From: Aquitalea aquatica
GTDB lineage: Bacteria; Pseudomonadota; Gammaproteobacteria; Burkholderiales; Chromobacteriaceae
NCBI RefSeq assembly: GCF_013911085.1
Contig: NZ_JACERN010000039.1
Span: forward strand, 248,001 to 312,000
Length of the DNA: 64,000 nt
Direction: 5' to 3'
Each line of letters begins with the position of its first letter. Position 1 is the first letter of the stretch. The notes under the pieces were generated by a model. The model did no database searches and was not told the DNA's origin. It saw nothing but the letters and a program-made list of their open reading frames with translations. Both the position numbers and the translations under genes were made by a program. This document shows positions 1-11,202 of this stretch, piece after piece.

Positions 1-2
1 CC

Positions 3-755
3 TGGTACAAGCTGGACGACGTACACCGCCAGCCGCTGACCGCCTTCAACGCGGTGGTGATGCGCAAGGACCCGCCGTTCGACATGGAATACCTGTATGC
101 CTCGCAGCTGTTCACGCTGGCCGAGGCACAGGGCGTCAAGGTATTCACCAGTGGCCAGGCGCTGCGTGACTTCAACGAAAAGCTGGCCATCCTCAACTTC
201 CCCGAGCTGACCGCCCCCACCATGATCACTGGCGAAACCCCACGGCTGAAGGCCTTTATCCGTCAGCATCTGGACGTGATTCTCAAGCCGCTGGACAGCA
301 TGGGGGGGGACAGCATTTTCCGGGTAACCCCGAACGATCCCAATCTGTCGGTGATTCTGGAAACCATCACCCTGCGCGGCAAGCGCACCATTATGGCCCA
401 GCGCTATATCCCGGAAATCCGCGATGGCGACAAGCGCGTGCTGGTGATCGATGGCGTGCCGGTGGATTACTGCCTAGCGCGCATTCCGGCAGCGGGGGAA
501 ACCCGTGGCAATCTGGCCGCCGGTGGCCGTGGCGAAGCACGTCCGCTGAGTGCACGCGACCGGGAAATCGCCGAAGCAGTCGGCCCGGAGCTGAAAAAGC
601 GCGGCATCCTCTTGGCCGGGCTGGATGTGATTGGCAATTACCTGACCGAAGTGAATGTCACCAGCCCCACCTGCTTCCGCGAAATCATGGACCAGACCGA
701 TATCAATGTCGCCGGCCTGTACATCGACGCACTGGAACGCGCCACCGCGCATTGA
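3..755 (+). CDS. gshB: Glutathione synthetase, 5'-truncated by the window edge
   Basis: ATP-grasp enzyme joining glycine to gamma-glutamylcysteine, the last step of glutathione synthesis in the cytoplasm. The reading frame is open from base 3, so roughly the first 65 residues of the usual ~315 lie outside the window and no start codon should be assigned here. Seen directly: the MGGDSIFR loop, the [14 protein letters not shown] stretch and the C-terminal [11 protein letters not shown] motif, which are hallmarks of bacterial GshB ATP-grasp domains. It is followed by dgkA on the same strand after about 150 bases. Identity is firm. Confidence 0.96.
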   Translation, partial: WYKLDDVHRQPLTAFNAVVMRKDPPFDMEYLYASQLFTLAEAQGVKVFTSGQALRDFNEKLAILNFPELTAPTMITGETPRLKAFIRQHLDVILKPLDSMGGDSIFRVTPNDPNLSVILETITLRGKRTIMAQRYIPEIRDGDKRVLVIDGVPVDYCLARIPAAGETRGNLAAGGRGEARPLSARDREIAEAVGPELKKRGILLAGLDVIGNYLTEVNVTSPTCFREIMDQTDINVAGLYIDALERATAH

Positions 756-904
756 ACCTTGCCATCAGCCTGTCATCTGCCGGCGGCAACATCGCCGCTG
801 GCGGCAAGGCCAGTTAGCTTGCCCGGCTGGCCGGCAGCGCTTAACATGCCGCTCGCCGGGCCGGCACAATGCCACCCGCCATCCACGCAATCACTGGATC
901 TGAC

Positions 905-1291
905 ATGAGCAAGCATGAGGAAAGCCCGTTCAAGGGCAAGACCGGCGTCCGCCGGCTGATCAACGCCTTCGGTTATTCGCTGGATGGCATCAAGGCGGCC
1001 TACCGCCATGAAGATGCCTTTCGCCAGCTGGCCTTGCTGGCCTGCATCCTGATTCCCTGTGCGCTGTTCCTGGTGCCGGCCAGCCCGCTGGCACGCGCCA
1101 TGCTGGTAGCCAGCTCGCTGGCCACCCTTATCATCGAATTGCTCAATTCCGCCATCGAAGCGGCAGTGGATCACACCTCGCTGGAGCGTCATCCGCTGGC
1201 CAAGCGCGCCAAGGACATGGGTAGTGCGGCCCAGCTGCTGGGCCTGATCAATCTGGCGGCGGTATGGCTGCTGGTGTTGTTCGGGCGCTAG
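905..1291 (+). CDS. dgkA: Diacylglycerol kinase
   Basis: Small integral inner-membrane kinase that phosphorylates diacylglycerol to phosphatidate, recycling lipid produced during periplasmic glucan or LPS modification. The 128-residue product has the family's three membrane helices and the signature around LIIELLNSAIEAAVD, which carries the catalytic and metal-binding glutamates and asparagine. The open frame extends upstream to 869, but the ATG at 905 (MSKHEES) gives the normal length. The last 44 bases overlap, tail to tail, the end of the membrane-protein gene on the opposite strand. Confidence 0.95.
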   Translation: MSKHEESPFKGKTGVRRLINAFGYSLDGIKAAYRHEDAFRQLALLACILIPCALFLVPASPLARAMLVASSLATLIIELLNSAIEAAVDHTSLERHPLAKRAKDMGSAAQLLGLINLAAVWLLVLFGR

Positions 1292-2036
1292 ACGGCAGCA
1301 GGCGGCGTGACAGCAGCTGCAGCCCGATTGCGCTCAGGCTGGCCAGCAGGAAGGCCGGATTCTCCTCCATGCGGGGCAGTAGCAGCGCCAGTGCCAGGCA
1401 GAAGCCGGCAAAACCCAGTCGCCCCAGCAGCATGCCACGCAGCAGCGCCTGCACTGCCCTTGCGCCTTGCGTACGCTGGGTGGCCACCGCCATCACCACC
1501 GCCAGCAAGGGAAATACCGCCACCATGCCGCTCCAGCGTGCTCCCATCTGGCTGGCCACCAGGCTTGCCAGCAGCGTCAGCAAGGCTGCCGCCAGCATGC
1601 GCAGCCACAATACTTCCTTGGCCGCGCCAGGTATGCTGCCCGCTCCAGGCTGGGGCAGACAATAACTGTTGATCACGACGGCCAGCCCGGCCACGGCCAG
1701 AGCCAGGGGCAGCGATGGCTTCAGGAGCTGCAGCAGGCAGGCTGCCAGCAACCAAGCGCCTAGTGCGGCAGTCAGCGTCCGCGGCCAGTCATGGCGTGAG
1801 GCACTGCGGGCATAAACCAGATTGAACAATTCGGAAGCGGCAATTGCCGCGATGGCCTGCATGGCAGCGTGGGTGGCAAAGTCGGCGCCATGCTCCTGCA
1901 ACAGCAGCCACAGGATAGGGCCGGCCACCACCGGCAGGCCGGCCATCCAGCCTGCACGTTGTGGCCCGTAATAGCGTGCCACCAGCGCCAGCAGGTAGAG
2001 AAAGGCAGGAACCAGCGTCAGTTTCAGTAGCAGCAT
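1248..2036 (-). CDS. Conserved polytopic membrane protein, function unknown
   Basis: A 262-residue, strongly hydrophobic protein with about eight predicted membrane helices spread evenly along its length and very few charged residues. An arginine-rich stretch (LLSRRLLPSSAR) lies near the C-terminus. No catalytic motif is evident and I do not recognise the family. The size and hairpin-like helix pairs are reminiscent of small GlpM-like membrane proteins, but that is only a resemblance. It runs convergently into dgkA and overlaps its end by 44 bases; upstream it faces the DUF1622-like gene across about 120 bases. Confidence 0.75.
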   Translation of the reverse strand: MLLLKLTLVPAFLYLLALVARYYGPQRAGWMAGLPVVAGPILWLLLQEHGADFATHAAMQAIAAIAASELFNLVYARSASRHDWPRTLTAALGAWLLAACLLQLLKPSLPLALAVAGLAVVINSYCLPQPGAGSIPGAAKEVLWLRMLAAALLTLLASLVASQMGARWSGMVAVFPLLAVVMAVATQRTQGARAVQALLRGMLLGRLGFAGFCLALALLLPRMEENPAFLLASLSAIGLQLLSRRLLPSSARTTPAAIPPPD

Positions 2037-2157
2037 GCGGGGGAGCTAGCAGGGTAATGCCGCAGCATAGCATGCGCTTGGCATCGCTGGCCGTCTGCTG
2101 CCAGTGCCGTACCTTGCGTGTATGCTGGAGCGAGCACATCACCTGCAAGGAGAAGAC

Positions 2158-2529
2158 ATGCTGTCACCCGCCGAATCCGGAGTGGAAGAACTGGTGCTGA
2201 ATCTGGTGCTGTGGCTGAAACTGGGGGTCGAGGCCTGCGGTGCGCTGGTGATTGGCGTGGGGGTGCTGTTTGCCGGCGTGCGCTACCTGCAACGCTGCTT
2301 CCAGCCGGGCATGACGCAATACAACGCGGTGCGGCTGAGTTTTGCCCGCTTTCTGGCGTTGGCGCTCGAGTTGCAGCTGGCGGCGGATATCCTGTCTACT
2401 GCGGTAGCTCCTAGCTGGGACCAGATCGGCAAGCTTGCCGCCATTGCGGTACTGCGCACAGCGCTCAATTTTTTCCTGGCCCAGGAAATTCGCGATACCG
2501 AGCAGGCAGATCAGCCACCGCCGGCCTAG
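2158..2529 (+). CDS. DUF1622-like small membrane protein
   Basis: A 123-residue protein with an amphipathic N-terminus, a membrane helix (GVEACGALVIGVGVLFAGVRYL), the conserved-looking block RLSFARFLALALELQLAADIL, and a second helix that includes an LRTALNFFLAQEI segment. This order of segments matches the DUF1622 family of uncharacterised inner-membrane proteins. The ATG at 2158 is chosen because an AAGGAG ribosome-binding site sits just upstream at about 2147; the frame is open further up, but that part lacks a site. It has no operon partner. Function unknown. Confidence 0.8.
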   Translation: MLSPAESGVEELVLNLVLWLKLGVEACGALVIGVGVLFAGVRYLQRCFQPGMTQYNAVRLSFARFLALALELQLAADILSTAVAPSWDQIGKLAAIAVLRTALNFFLAQEIRDTEQADQPPPA

Positions 2530-2565
2530 TGGCCCGCTGCTGACAGCGCTGTCGGTGTGCAGGTC

Positions 2566-2949
2566 TCAGCGTGCCTGGCGCCGATACAGGTAGCCGGGGT
2601 AGACGCGGATGCAGCCGCTGACGTCTTCGACCTTGCCATACTCACCCACCAGCTCCCAGCTGGCGCCATTGGCCTGCAATACCCGGTACACCGGGCTGCC
2701 GGCCTGATAGAACAGCAATTCATTACCATGGAAGTGGTCAAGCGGCAGCACGGGGTGCTGGCTGGGCAGCACCAGCAGCATGGCTGCCGTTTGCACGTCC
2801 ATATCGGCCAGTTGCTCGCGGTCCGCCGCTACCATGCCGCAGAAGGCCAGCAGGAAGGCAAGCGGCAGCATCAGCCAGTGGCCACTGAGCAGGCCGAACA
2901 GGGTGAGAATGGTGGCGCCGGTAAAAAAGAAGCTGCTGTGTGTTTTCAT
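2566..2949 (-). CDS. Small membrane protein of unknown function
   Basis: The predicted product is 127 residues from MKTHSSFFF. It has two closely spaced hydrophobic segments in the first 50 residues, then a soluble tail (DREQLADMDVQTAAMLL onward) containing short aromatic and glycine-rich beta-like stretches. The frame is open 14 codons further upstream, but the ATG at 2949 begins the hydrophobic segment naturally. A good -10 (TATAAT on the minus strand, 3086-3091) lies about 130 bases upstream, so the transcript would have a long leader with a GC-rich hairpin. I do not recognise the family. Confidence 0.6.
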   Translation of the reverse strand: MKTHSSFFFTGATILTLFGLLSGHWLMLPLAFLLAFCGMVAADREQLADMDVQTAAMLLVLPSQHPVLPLDHFHGNELLFYQAGSPVYRVLQANGASWELVGEYGKVEDVSGCIRVYPGYLYRRQAR

Positions 2950-3431
2950 GATGTGTGCTTTGCCCGGGTAGCTTGGCCCGTGAAACGGCAAACGCCGCCT
3001 GACATGGAGGCGGCGTGTTGTCTGGAATCGAGTGTGGTCCGTCGCAGGAACCTTCAGGCTGTTTACGGTTTAGCCTGATTTCCGGATTATATGGCGATTT
3101 TTCCGAAATTGATTAATAAAATCAGTAAATTACTCATGATGATGGCCTAGCTCTTGCCGTTGCCGGGTTTTCACGGCATGGCCAAAAAAACAACGCCACT
3201 CGCAGGCGGCATCAGGCTGCAGACAAAACAATTTGTTGTGACGGCGCAGGACCCGGCAAAGCCGGGCCTTCCGGCTAACTCATCGATTCCGCCGCCTTCC
3301 TGTCTATTTCCCATCCCCCCGCCCTTACCCCGTAAGGGAGCCTCGCTTTCCTTCCAGAAAGCGAGAAGAGCCTGTCAAAACAAGACGCCACCCGAAGGTG
3401 GCGTTGTGTAGTGCAATCCGCAGGCGGCGAT
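2950..3431. other. 482-base intergenic region between topA and the small membrane protein gene
   Basis: Holds, from right to left on the minus strand, the topA terminator (3376-3404), a short GC hairpin near 3252-3266, an AT-rich block around 3090-3140 with TATAAT at 3086-3091, and a GC-rich inverted repeat at 2990-3016 (ACGCCGCCT/AGGCGGCGT) in the presumed leader of the downstream gene. A 85-codon open frame on the plus strand (3154-3411) has no ribosome-binding site and looks non-coding. No gene is supported. Confidence 0.6.
3376..3404 (-). terminator. Rho-independent terminator of topA
   Basis: Perfect stem ACGCCACC (3385-3392) and GGTGGCGT (3397-3404) with a four-base loop. On the minus strand it is followed by CTTGTTTTGA. 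It lies just downstream of the topA stop codon. Confidence 0.85.
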
Positions 3432-5729
<2,298 letters not shown>

Positions 5730-5798
5730 GTTTTCGTTTCAGTGTGTACCGGAGGGACTCCGGCTGATAGCGGTTCTATCTATCAAATAAAGCAAGTG

Positions 5799-5832
5799 CG
5801 CAAATAAAACAAGAGCGCGTGTGGCGCTCTTG
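5799..5832 (-). terminator. Terminator of the lysM-dprA-smg transcript
   Basis: Stem AAGAGCGC (5811-5818) and GCGCTCTT (5824-5831). On the minus strand it is followed by GTTTTATTT, a clear U-tract. It separates smg from topA. Confidence 0.88.
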
Positions 5833-5899
5833 TGCAAAATTCCGTGCAGTCTCGTCAGGCGAGGCGGGATGTTAAGCCCGTCGCACCGGCGCTGACAAG

Positions 5900-6358
5900 T
5901 CATTGCATGGTGGGTTCGCCATGAATGGCGTCCAGCAATTCTTCGCCCAGCAGGATGGGTAGCTCTGCCTTTTGCGCCCACAACACCATCAGGGCCACCA
6001 GCTTGGCCGAGCCGACATTGATATCGTCATCCGGCAATTCAAACAGGCGGTCAATCACCATTTCGCGCTGCGAGGGCGACAGCGCGCCGTGGTCTTCCAG
6101 AAACTGGATCAGGCCGCGCACCTCGGTAGGCAGGCGTTCCTGCTCGGCATCGGCATAAATGCGCATACCCGAGGCATCGTCTGCGCTGGCATACAGGCCT
6201 TCCACCATATTGGCGACATTGTCCAGCCAGTCCAGCGCGTCGTTGATTTCCTCGTCTTCGAAGCCGGCGGCTTCCAGCTGGCGCATCAGTGTGCCGCGGT
6301 CACCAAAGGCATCCGGGTCACGGTATTGCTCGAACAAATAAGTGAGAACGTCAAACAT
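5900..6358 (-). CDS. smg: Smg family protein (DUF494)
   Basis: A 152-residue acidic protein beginning MFDVLTYLFEQY and containing the conserved blocks LEAAGFEDEEI and the C-terminal DLLGEELLDAI-like segment (LPILLGEELLDAIHGE). This is the Smg/DUF494 family, found beside dprA and topA in many beta- and gammaproteobacteria; its biochemical role is unknown, with suggestions of a link to DNA processing resting on gene neighbourhood only. The ATG at 6358 matches the family's N-terminus, although the frame is open another 53 codons upstream into dprA. It is the last gene before a strong terminator. Confidence 0.92.
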   Translation of the reverse strand: MFDVLTYLFEQYRDPDAFGDRGTLMRQLEAAGFEDEEINDALDWLDNVANMVEGLYASADDASGMRIYADAEQERLPTEVRGLIQFLEDHGALSPSQREMVIDRLFELPDDDINVGSAKLVALMVLWAQKAELPILLGEELLDAIHGEPTMQ

Positions 6359-6399
6359 CAGGTCTTCTTCAAATGAGCTGCTACAGAATCCAGTCTGAA

Positions 6400-7482
6400 T
6401 CAGACCAGTCGCTGAACCTGCCCGCCAGGCAGGCTGGTGAGCTTGCCGGCAAGCTCCAGCTCGAGCAGCATCGCGTAAACCTCCCCTTGCGTCAACCCGA
6501 GTTGCTGTGCCAGCCACTCGCTGCTGACCGGGTCGAAGGCCATCAGGGTGAGAATCTGCTCTTCGGCCGCTGCCGGATCAGGAGTGCAAACGTCGGCAGG
6601 CCGTGCGCTGCCGCTGAGCCGGCCCACCTCTTCCAGCACGTCTTCCACCGATTCCACCAGCCGCGCACCATCTTTCAGCAGCCGGTGGCAGCCACGCGCC
6701 TGCGGGTTGTTGATCGAGCCAGGCACGGCCATGACTTCGCGCCCGCTCTCGGCCGCAAGCCGGGCGGTAATCAGCGAGCCGGAATTGATATTGGCCTCTA
6801 CCACCAGGCAGCCGCGGGCGAGGCCGGCAATGATGCGGTTGCGGCGCGGGAAATGGCCGGCCAGCGGGCCGGCACCCAGCGGGAATTCGGACAGAATCAG
6901 CCCGGTGCTGCCGATCTGGTGTGCCAGCGTGCGGTTGCTGGCGGGATAGACCCGGTCGATGCCGGTGCCGATCACGGCGATGGTAGAGCCTGCCGCTGCC
7001 AGCGCACCCTGGTGTGCTGCGGCGTCGATGCCGCTGGCCAGTCCGCTGACGATGGTGTAGCCATGCTCGGACAGCCGCTGGGCAAAATCGCTGGCAATCT
7101 GCTTGCCTGGCGGCGTGGCGCTACGGCTGCCCACCATGGCCAGCATGGGTTGTTTCAGTAACTCCCTGCGGCCCCGGGCAAACAGCAGTGGTGGTGGTGA
7201 GGCGGTTTCTGCCAGCGCCTGTGGATAGTCGTCATCCTGCAGGCTGAGCAGGCTGCACTGCTCGCCTTCGGCCCAGGCCAGCGCGGCGGCAGCATCCGGC
7301 AGTGCCACCCGCTCACGCAGTGCCATCGCTGCCTGCTGACCGATCAGCGGCGCGGTCTGGCTTGTACTGGCAGCTACGGCATGACTGGCCGACCCAAAGC
7401 TGGCGATCAGCTTGAGAAAGCCTGCCGGTCCAATACCCGGGGTCAGTGCCAGTAGCAGCCAGTCGCCGGTGTTATCGCTCAT
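6400..7482 (-). CDS. dprA: DNA-processing protein DprA
   Basis: Single-stranded-DNA-binding protein that protects incoming DNA during natural transformation and loads RecA onto it. The 360-residue product has an N-terminal helical region (helix-hairpin-like TPGIGPAGFLKLI), the Rossmann core with MVGSRSATPPG, YTIVSGLASGIDAAAH and IAVIGTGIDRVYP, and a C-terminal winged-helix domain (DPVSSEWLAQQLGLTQGEVYAML). Its ATG overlaps the stop of the LysM gene (ATGA at 7479-7482), indicating translational coupling. With type IV pilin genes elsewhere in the window, its presence is compatible with competence but does not prove it. Confidence 0.97.
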   Translation of the reverse strand: MSDNTGDWLLLALTPGIGPAGFLKLIASFGSASHAVAASTSQTAPLIGQQAAMALRERVALPDAAAALAWAEGEQCSLLSLQDDDYPQALAETASPPPLLFARGRRELLKQPMLAMVGSRSATPPGKQIASDFAQRLSEHGYTIVSGLASGIDAAAHQGALAAAGSTIAVIGTGIDRVYPASNRTLAHQIGSTGLILSEFPLGAGPLAGHFPRRNRIIAGLARGCLVVEANINSGSLITARLAAESGREVMAVPGSINNPQARGCHRLLKDGARLVESVEDVLEEVGRLSGSARPADVCTPDPAAAEEQILTLMAFDPVSSEWLAQQLGLTQGEVYAMLLELELAGKLTSLPGGQVQRLV

Positions 7483-8516
7483 TCGCTTTCCGGTGCGGCC
7501 ACGACATCACCAACACTGGCTGCATCGGTGCTTTCCAGCACCAGCCCGTAAGACACCTTGTCAAAAACGCGGTAGATGAAAATCTTGCCGATGGTCTGGC
7601 CTGGCAGCATGACGAGCTTTTGCTTGCCGTCGGCGGTGATGATGGAAACCGGTTTGCCATTCTTGTAGATGCTCAGCACGTCGCCGGCTTCTACCTGTTC
7701 GCGCAGCCCCCGGTTGATGACTACATTGGAATACTGCGCAGCACCGTCTACCCCATCGTAGATCGAGATGATTTGGCCGCGGATATCGCTGTCTGGGCTG
7801 TGTGGTACGTAGCTGACGAACCGGTCTTTCGGGGCCTTGATCAGACGGTCGCCTACCAGAATTTCACCGGCCACGCTGGTGATGTGCATGCTTTGCACAT
7901 CCTCGCCCAGCTTGTCCACCACCACATCGCCGCCGTACATCACTTCGTAGCCGAGGTTTTCCTTGGTGTCAGGGTCGATCAGCACCTTGCCGGCGCGGTA
8001 GGCCTGCCAGCTACCCATTTCACCGACACCATTGGCATAGACGCGGTCGCCGGTGCCGAAGGCCAGCCGTTGCTCCGGTCCGGCAATCAGCCGGGGCGCT
8101 AGGCTGAATTCTTCTTCATTGACGACCAGCGGACGGCTGAGGAAGGGCTCGATGGCCTTGGCTGGAATGCTGGGAATGGCCTTGTCCATGTCGGACATGC
8201 GGATTTGCGGTGACAGCCTCACTTCACCCTGGGCACCTTTTTCCAGCGACAGCCGCGGCTGGCCATTCACATAGCTCAGTACCAGTATGTCACCGGGATA
8301 GATCCAGTGTGGATTCTTGATATCGCTTTTGTTCATCTGCCACAGGCTGGGCCATTTCCATGGGCTCTTGAGGTAGCGGCCCGAAATGCCCCACAAGGTG
8401 TCACCCTTGGTCACGGTATAGCGCGCGGGGGCGCCGGGCTTGATGGTGAGCGTGTCGGAAAATGCCGGGAGAGCCAGTCCCAGAGCCAAAGCAAGCGATA
8501 TAATACTTTTACGCAT
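7479..8516 (-). CDS. LysM-domain exported protein
   Basis: The 345-residue product starts MRKSIISLALALGLALPAFS, a typical signal peptide. It then carries a LysM module at about residues 34-90 (YTVTKGDTLWGISGRYL...WQMNKSDIKNPHWIYPGDIL), which binds peptidoglycan glycan. The remaining 250 residues have no motif I can name. Proteins of this architecture commonly stand directly upstream of dprA in betaproteobacteria; their role is not established, with cell-wall attachment or maintenance the natural inference. The ATG at 8516 is preferred over the longer frame from 8570 because it starts the signal peptide. It is divergent from def. Confidence 0.93.
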   Translation of the reverse strand: MRKSIISLALALGLALPAFSDTLTIKPGAPARYTVTKGDTLWGISGRYLKSPWKWPSLWQMNKSDIKNPHWIYPGDILVLSYVNGQPRLSLEKGAQGEVRLSPQIRMSDMDKAIPSIPAKAIEPFLSRPLVVNEEEFSLAPRLIAGPEQRLAFGTGDRVYANGVGEMGSWQAYRAGKVLIDPDTKENLGYEVMYGGDVVVDKLGEDVQSMHITSVAGEILVGDRLIKAPKDRFVSYVPHSPDSDIRGQIISIYDGVDGAAQYSNVVINRGLREQVEAGDVLSIYKNGKPVSIITADGKQKLVMLPGQTIGKIFIYRVFDKVSYGLVLESTDAASVGDVVAAPESE

Positions 8517-8641
8517 GAAAAGTGCCCCAATATTGAGTGTAACGAGCGCCCGCGAGCGCTCCTTTGACAAACGAGCATGCGTCAGACCCGTCTATTATCG
8601 ACGTGCTGATGGCATTACGACAACTTGGAGCAAGAAAACCG

Positions 8642-9145
8642 ATGGCGCTGCTGAACATTCTGCATTATCCGGATGCGCGTCTGCATACCGTGGCCACGCC
8701 GGTCGAGACTTTTGACGCTGCCCTGCAGACCCATATCGACAATATGTTTGACACCATGTACGAGGCCAAGGGCATCGGCCTGGCCGCTACCCAGGTGGAC
8801 TACCACCAGCGGCTGGTGGTGATGGACATTTCCGAAGAGCATAACGAGCGTCGCGTCTTCATCAATCCGGTGATTACCGAAAAAGAAGGCGAAACCGTCT
8901 ACGAAGAGGGCTGCCTGTCGGTGCCCGGCATCTACGACAAGGTGACCCGTGCCGAACGGGTCAAGGTACGCGCTCAGGATGCCACCGGCAAGGTGTTCGA
9001 GCTGGAGGCCGACGGCTTGCTGGCCATCTGTATCCAGCACGAAATCGACCATCTGGATGGCAAGGTATTCGTTGAATACCTGTCCGAGCTCAAGCAGGGC
9101 CGGATCCGTACCAAGATGAAAAAGCGCGAAAAGCAGAATATGTAA
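8642..9145 (+). CDS. def: Peptide deformylase
   Basis: Metallo-hydrolase that removes the formyl group from the N-terminal methionine of new proteins at the ribosome exit. The 167-residue product has all three family motifs: GIGLAATQ at 44-51, EGCLS with metal ligand Cys91, and HEIDH at 133-137 with the two metal-binding histidines and catalytic Glu134. The ATG at 8642 gives the standard N-terminus ([11 protein letters not shown]) and has a GGAG 15 bases upstream. It is the first gene of a plus-strand run with fmt, which performs the opposite formylation reaction on initiator tRNA. Confidence 0.98.
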   Translation: MALLNILHYPDARLHTVATPVETFDAALQTHIDNMFDTMYEAKGIGLAATQVDYHQRLVVMDISEEHNERRVFINPVITEKEGETVYEEGCLSVPGIYDKVTRAERVKVRAQDATGKVFELEADGLLAICIQHEIDHLDGKVFVEYLSELKQGRIRTKMKKREKQNM

Positions 9146-9233
9146 GTCCGTGGCCGGTGCTGAAAGCAAGCGGCCTGCTTACTCTACATCCGAGACACGG
9201 CCAGCCCTGTCTCTTGTTTTTTTCAGGGTCACG

Positions 9234-10154
9234 ATGAAACTGATTTTTGCCGGTACGCCGGAATTCGCTGCCGCAGCGCTCAAAGCGCTGTTGGCTGCCG
9301 GGCATGAAATTGCCCTGGTGTTGACCCAGCCGGATCGCCCGGCAGGTCGTGGCATGAAACTCAAGCCCAGCCCGGTGAAACAGGTGGCGCTGGAGCATGG
9401 TCTGCGGGTGGATCAGCCGGTCTCCCTCAAAACGGAAGAAGCCCAGGCCATGCTGCAGGCTATCGGTGCCGAACTGATGGTGGTGGCGGCTTATGGTCTG
9501 CTGCTGCCCAAGGCCGTGCTGGAGATTCCGCCACGCGGCTGCCTCAACATCCATGCCTCATTGCTGCCACGCTGGCGCGGTGCCGCGCCCATTCAGCGCG
9601 CCATCCTGGCCGGCGACAGCGAAACCGGCATCACCATCATGCAGATGGATGTGGGGCTGGATACTGGCGACATGCTGTCCATCCACCCGCTGGCCATTGC
9701 CGCCGATGACACTGCGGCCAGCCTGCACGACAAGCTGGCCGCATGTGGCGCCGAGGCCATCGTCAGCACGCTGGCGCAACTGGACAGCCTGTCTGCGCAA
9801 GCCCAGCCGGAACAGGGCGTGAACTATGCCCACAAGCTGACCAAGGCTGAGGCCGAGGTGGACTGGTCGCTGCCGGCCGCCACCATTGCCCGTGCCATTC
9901 GGGCCTACAACCCGGCACCGGGCGCGTTTACCAAGCTGGACGGCGAACCGCTCAAGCTGTGGTTTGCCCAAGCCATTGCCGGCCAGGGCGAGCCGGGGGT
10001 GGTGCTGCGTGCCGATGCCGAGGGCGTGGTGGTGGGCAGTGGTGACGGGCTGGTAGTTCTCAGTCAGTTGCAGGCTGCGGGTGGCAAGCGCTTGAGTGCG
10101 CGCGATTTTGCTGCCGGTCGTACCACGCTGATGGGAACCCGTCTGGGCGGCTGA
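9234..10154 (+). CDS. fmt: Methionyl-tRNA formyltransferase
   Basis: Transfers a formyl group from 10-formyl-tetrahydrofolate to Met-tRNA(fMet) for initiation. The 306-residue protein has the N-terminal formyltransferase Rossmann domain (IFAGTPEFAA, QPDRPAGRG), the catalytic block LNIHASLLPRWRGAAPIQ with the active-site Asn and His, the MDVGLDTGDML segment with the catalytic Asp, and the C-terminal beta-barrel that binds tRNA. The ATG at 9234 gives the family's usual start; the open frame reaches back to 9150 without support. It lies 88 bases after def and 33 before htpX. Confidence 0.98.
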   Translation: MKLIFAGTPEFAAAALKALLAAGHEIALVLTQPDRPAGRGMKLKPSPVKQVALEHGLRVDQPVSLKTEEAQAMLQAIGAELMVVAAYGLLLPKAVLEIPPRGCLNIHASLLPRWRGAAPIQRAILAGDSETGITIMQMDVGLDTGDMLSIHPLAIAADDTAASLHDKLAACGAEAIVSTLAQLDSLSAQAQPEQGVNYAHKLTKAEAEVDWSLPAATIARAIRAYNPAPGAFTKLDGEPLKLWFAQAIAGQGEPGVVLRADAEGVVVGSGDGLVVLSQLQAAGGKRLSARDFAAGRTTLMGTRLGG

Positions 10155-10187
10155 GCGTCACAACAGGCCAGAGCAAAGGAGGCTAGC

Positions 10188-11039
10188 GTGAATAATCTGA
10201 TCAAGACCGCGGTGCTGATGGCCGCCTTCGTGGCGTTTCTCGGCTTCATTGGCGCCATGGTGGGAGGCAAGAGCGGCCTGTTGCTTGCCTTGCTGTTTGC
10301 TGGTGGGATGAATCTGTTTGCCTACTGGAATTCCGACCAGATGGTGTTGCGCATGTACAACGCGCAGGAGGTGGATGCCAGTACGGCCCCCGAGTTTTAC
10401 GGCATGGTGGCCGAGCTGGCACAGCGCGCCGGCCTGCCCATGCCGCGGGTTTACGTGATCCATGAAGACCAGCCCAATGCCTTTGCCACCGGGCGCGATC
10501 CGGAACATGCCGCCGTGGCCGCCACCAGCGGCATCATGCGCATGCTGGACTACCGCGAGCTGCGCGGCGTGATGGCACACGAATTGGCCCATGTGCGCCA
10601 CCGCGACACGCTGATCTCCACCCTGTCGGCCACCATGGCCGGCGCGGTGTCGGCCCTGGCCAGCTTCGCCATGTTCTTTGGCGGGCGCGACGAAAACGGC
10701 CGGCCGGTTAATCCGCTGGCCGGCATCCTGGTCGCCATCCTGGCGCCGCTGGCGGCCAGCGTCATCCAGATGGCCATTTCCCGGGCGCGCGAATTCGAAG
10801 CCGACCGTGGTGGTGCCGAAATTTCCGGCGATCCGTTGGCATTGGCAGCAGCGCTACAGAAGATCGAGTACTACGCTCAAGGTATTGCCATGCCTACGGC
10901 GCAGGCGCATCCGGAAACTGCGCAGATGATGATCATCAACCCGCTGTCCGGCCTGAGCATGGGCGAGCTGTTCCGCACCCATCCGCATACCGAAGAGCGC
11001 ATTGCCCGCTTGCATGCTATGGCGCGCGGCGTGGGCTGA
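10188..11039 (+). CDS. htpX: Membrane zinc metalloprotease HtpX
   Basis: M48-family inner-membrane protease that degrades misfolded membrane proteins alongside FtsH. The 283-residue product has two N-terminal membrane helices, the zinc motif HELAH at residues 131-135, two further helices, and the third-ligand region REFEAD at about 201-206. It starts with GTG at 10188, supported by an excellent AAAGGAGG at 10176-10182. It sits between fmt and rsmB, a usual betaproteobacterial order. In E. coli htpX is induced by CpxR and heat; no such site is evident here because the gene lies inside the operon. Confidence 0.97.
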   Translation: MNNLIKTAVLMAAFVAFLGFIGAMVGGKSGLLLALLFAGGMNLFAYWNSDQMVLRMYNAQEVDASTAPEFYGMVAELAQRAGLPMPRVYVIHEDQPNAFATGRDPEHAAVAATSGIMRMLDYRELRGVMAHELAHVRHRDTLISTLSATMAGAVSALASFAMFFGGRDENGRPVNPLAGILVAILAPLAASVIQMAISRAREFEADRGGAEISGDPLALAAALQKIEYYAQGIAMPTAQAHPETAQMMIINPLSGLSMGELFRTHPHTEERIARLHAMARGVG

Positions 11040-11156
11040 ACGTATCATGCGCCTCTAGCAAGAATCTGTTGCCGCCGGATCGAGCAAGACTGCTTGGTTT
11101 GCGGTGGGGGCAGAGACCCACGGGCCGGTGCCGCCAGATGCGAACCGGCCGTTATC

Positions 11157-11183
11157 AACGGCGAGAGCGCAGTCCTCGCCGTT
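11157..11183 (+). other. Intergenic hairpin between htpX and rsmB
   Basis: Nine-base perfect inverted repeat AACGGCGAG / CTCGCCGTT with a nine-base loop, followed only by TGCCATTTAAGG, so it lacks a proper U-tract. It could attenuate transcription between the two genes or stabilise an mRNA end; it is not a convincing terminator. Confidence 0.4.
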
Positions 11184-11202
11184 TGCCATTTAAGGTTTTG
11201 AC

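Noticed and set aside
3154-3411. An 85-codon plus-strand frame between topA and the small membrane protein gene
   Set aside because: Runs through the topA terminator and has no ribosome-binding site.
8564-8598. TTGACA at 8564 and TATTAT at 8593 as a promoter for def
   Set aside because: The spacing is 23 bases, too long for sigma-70; no 16-18-base partner is found.
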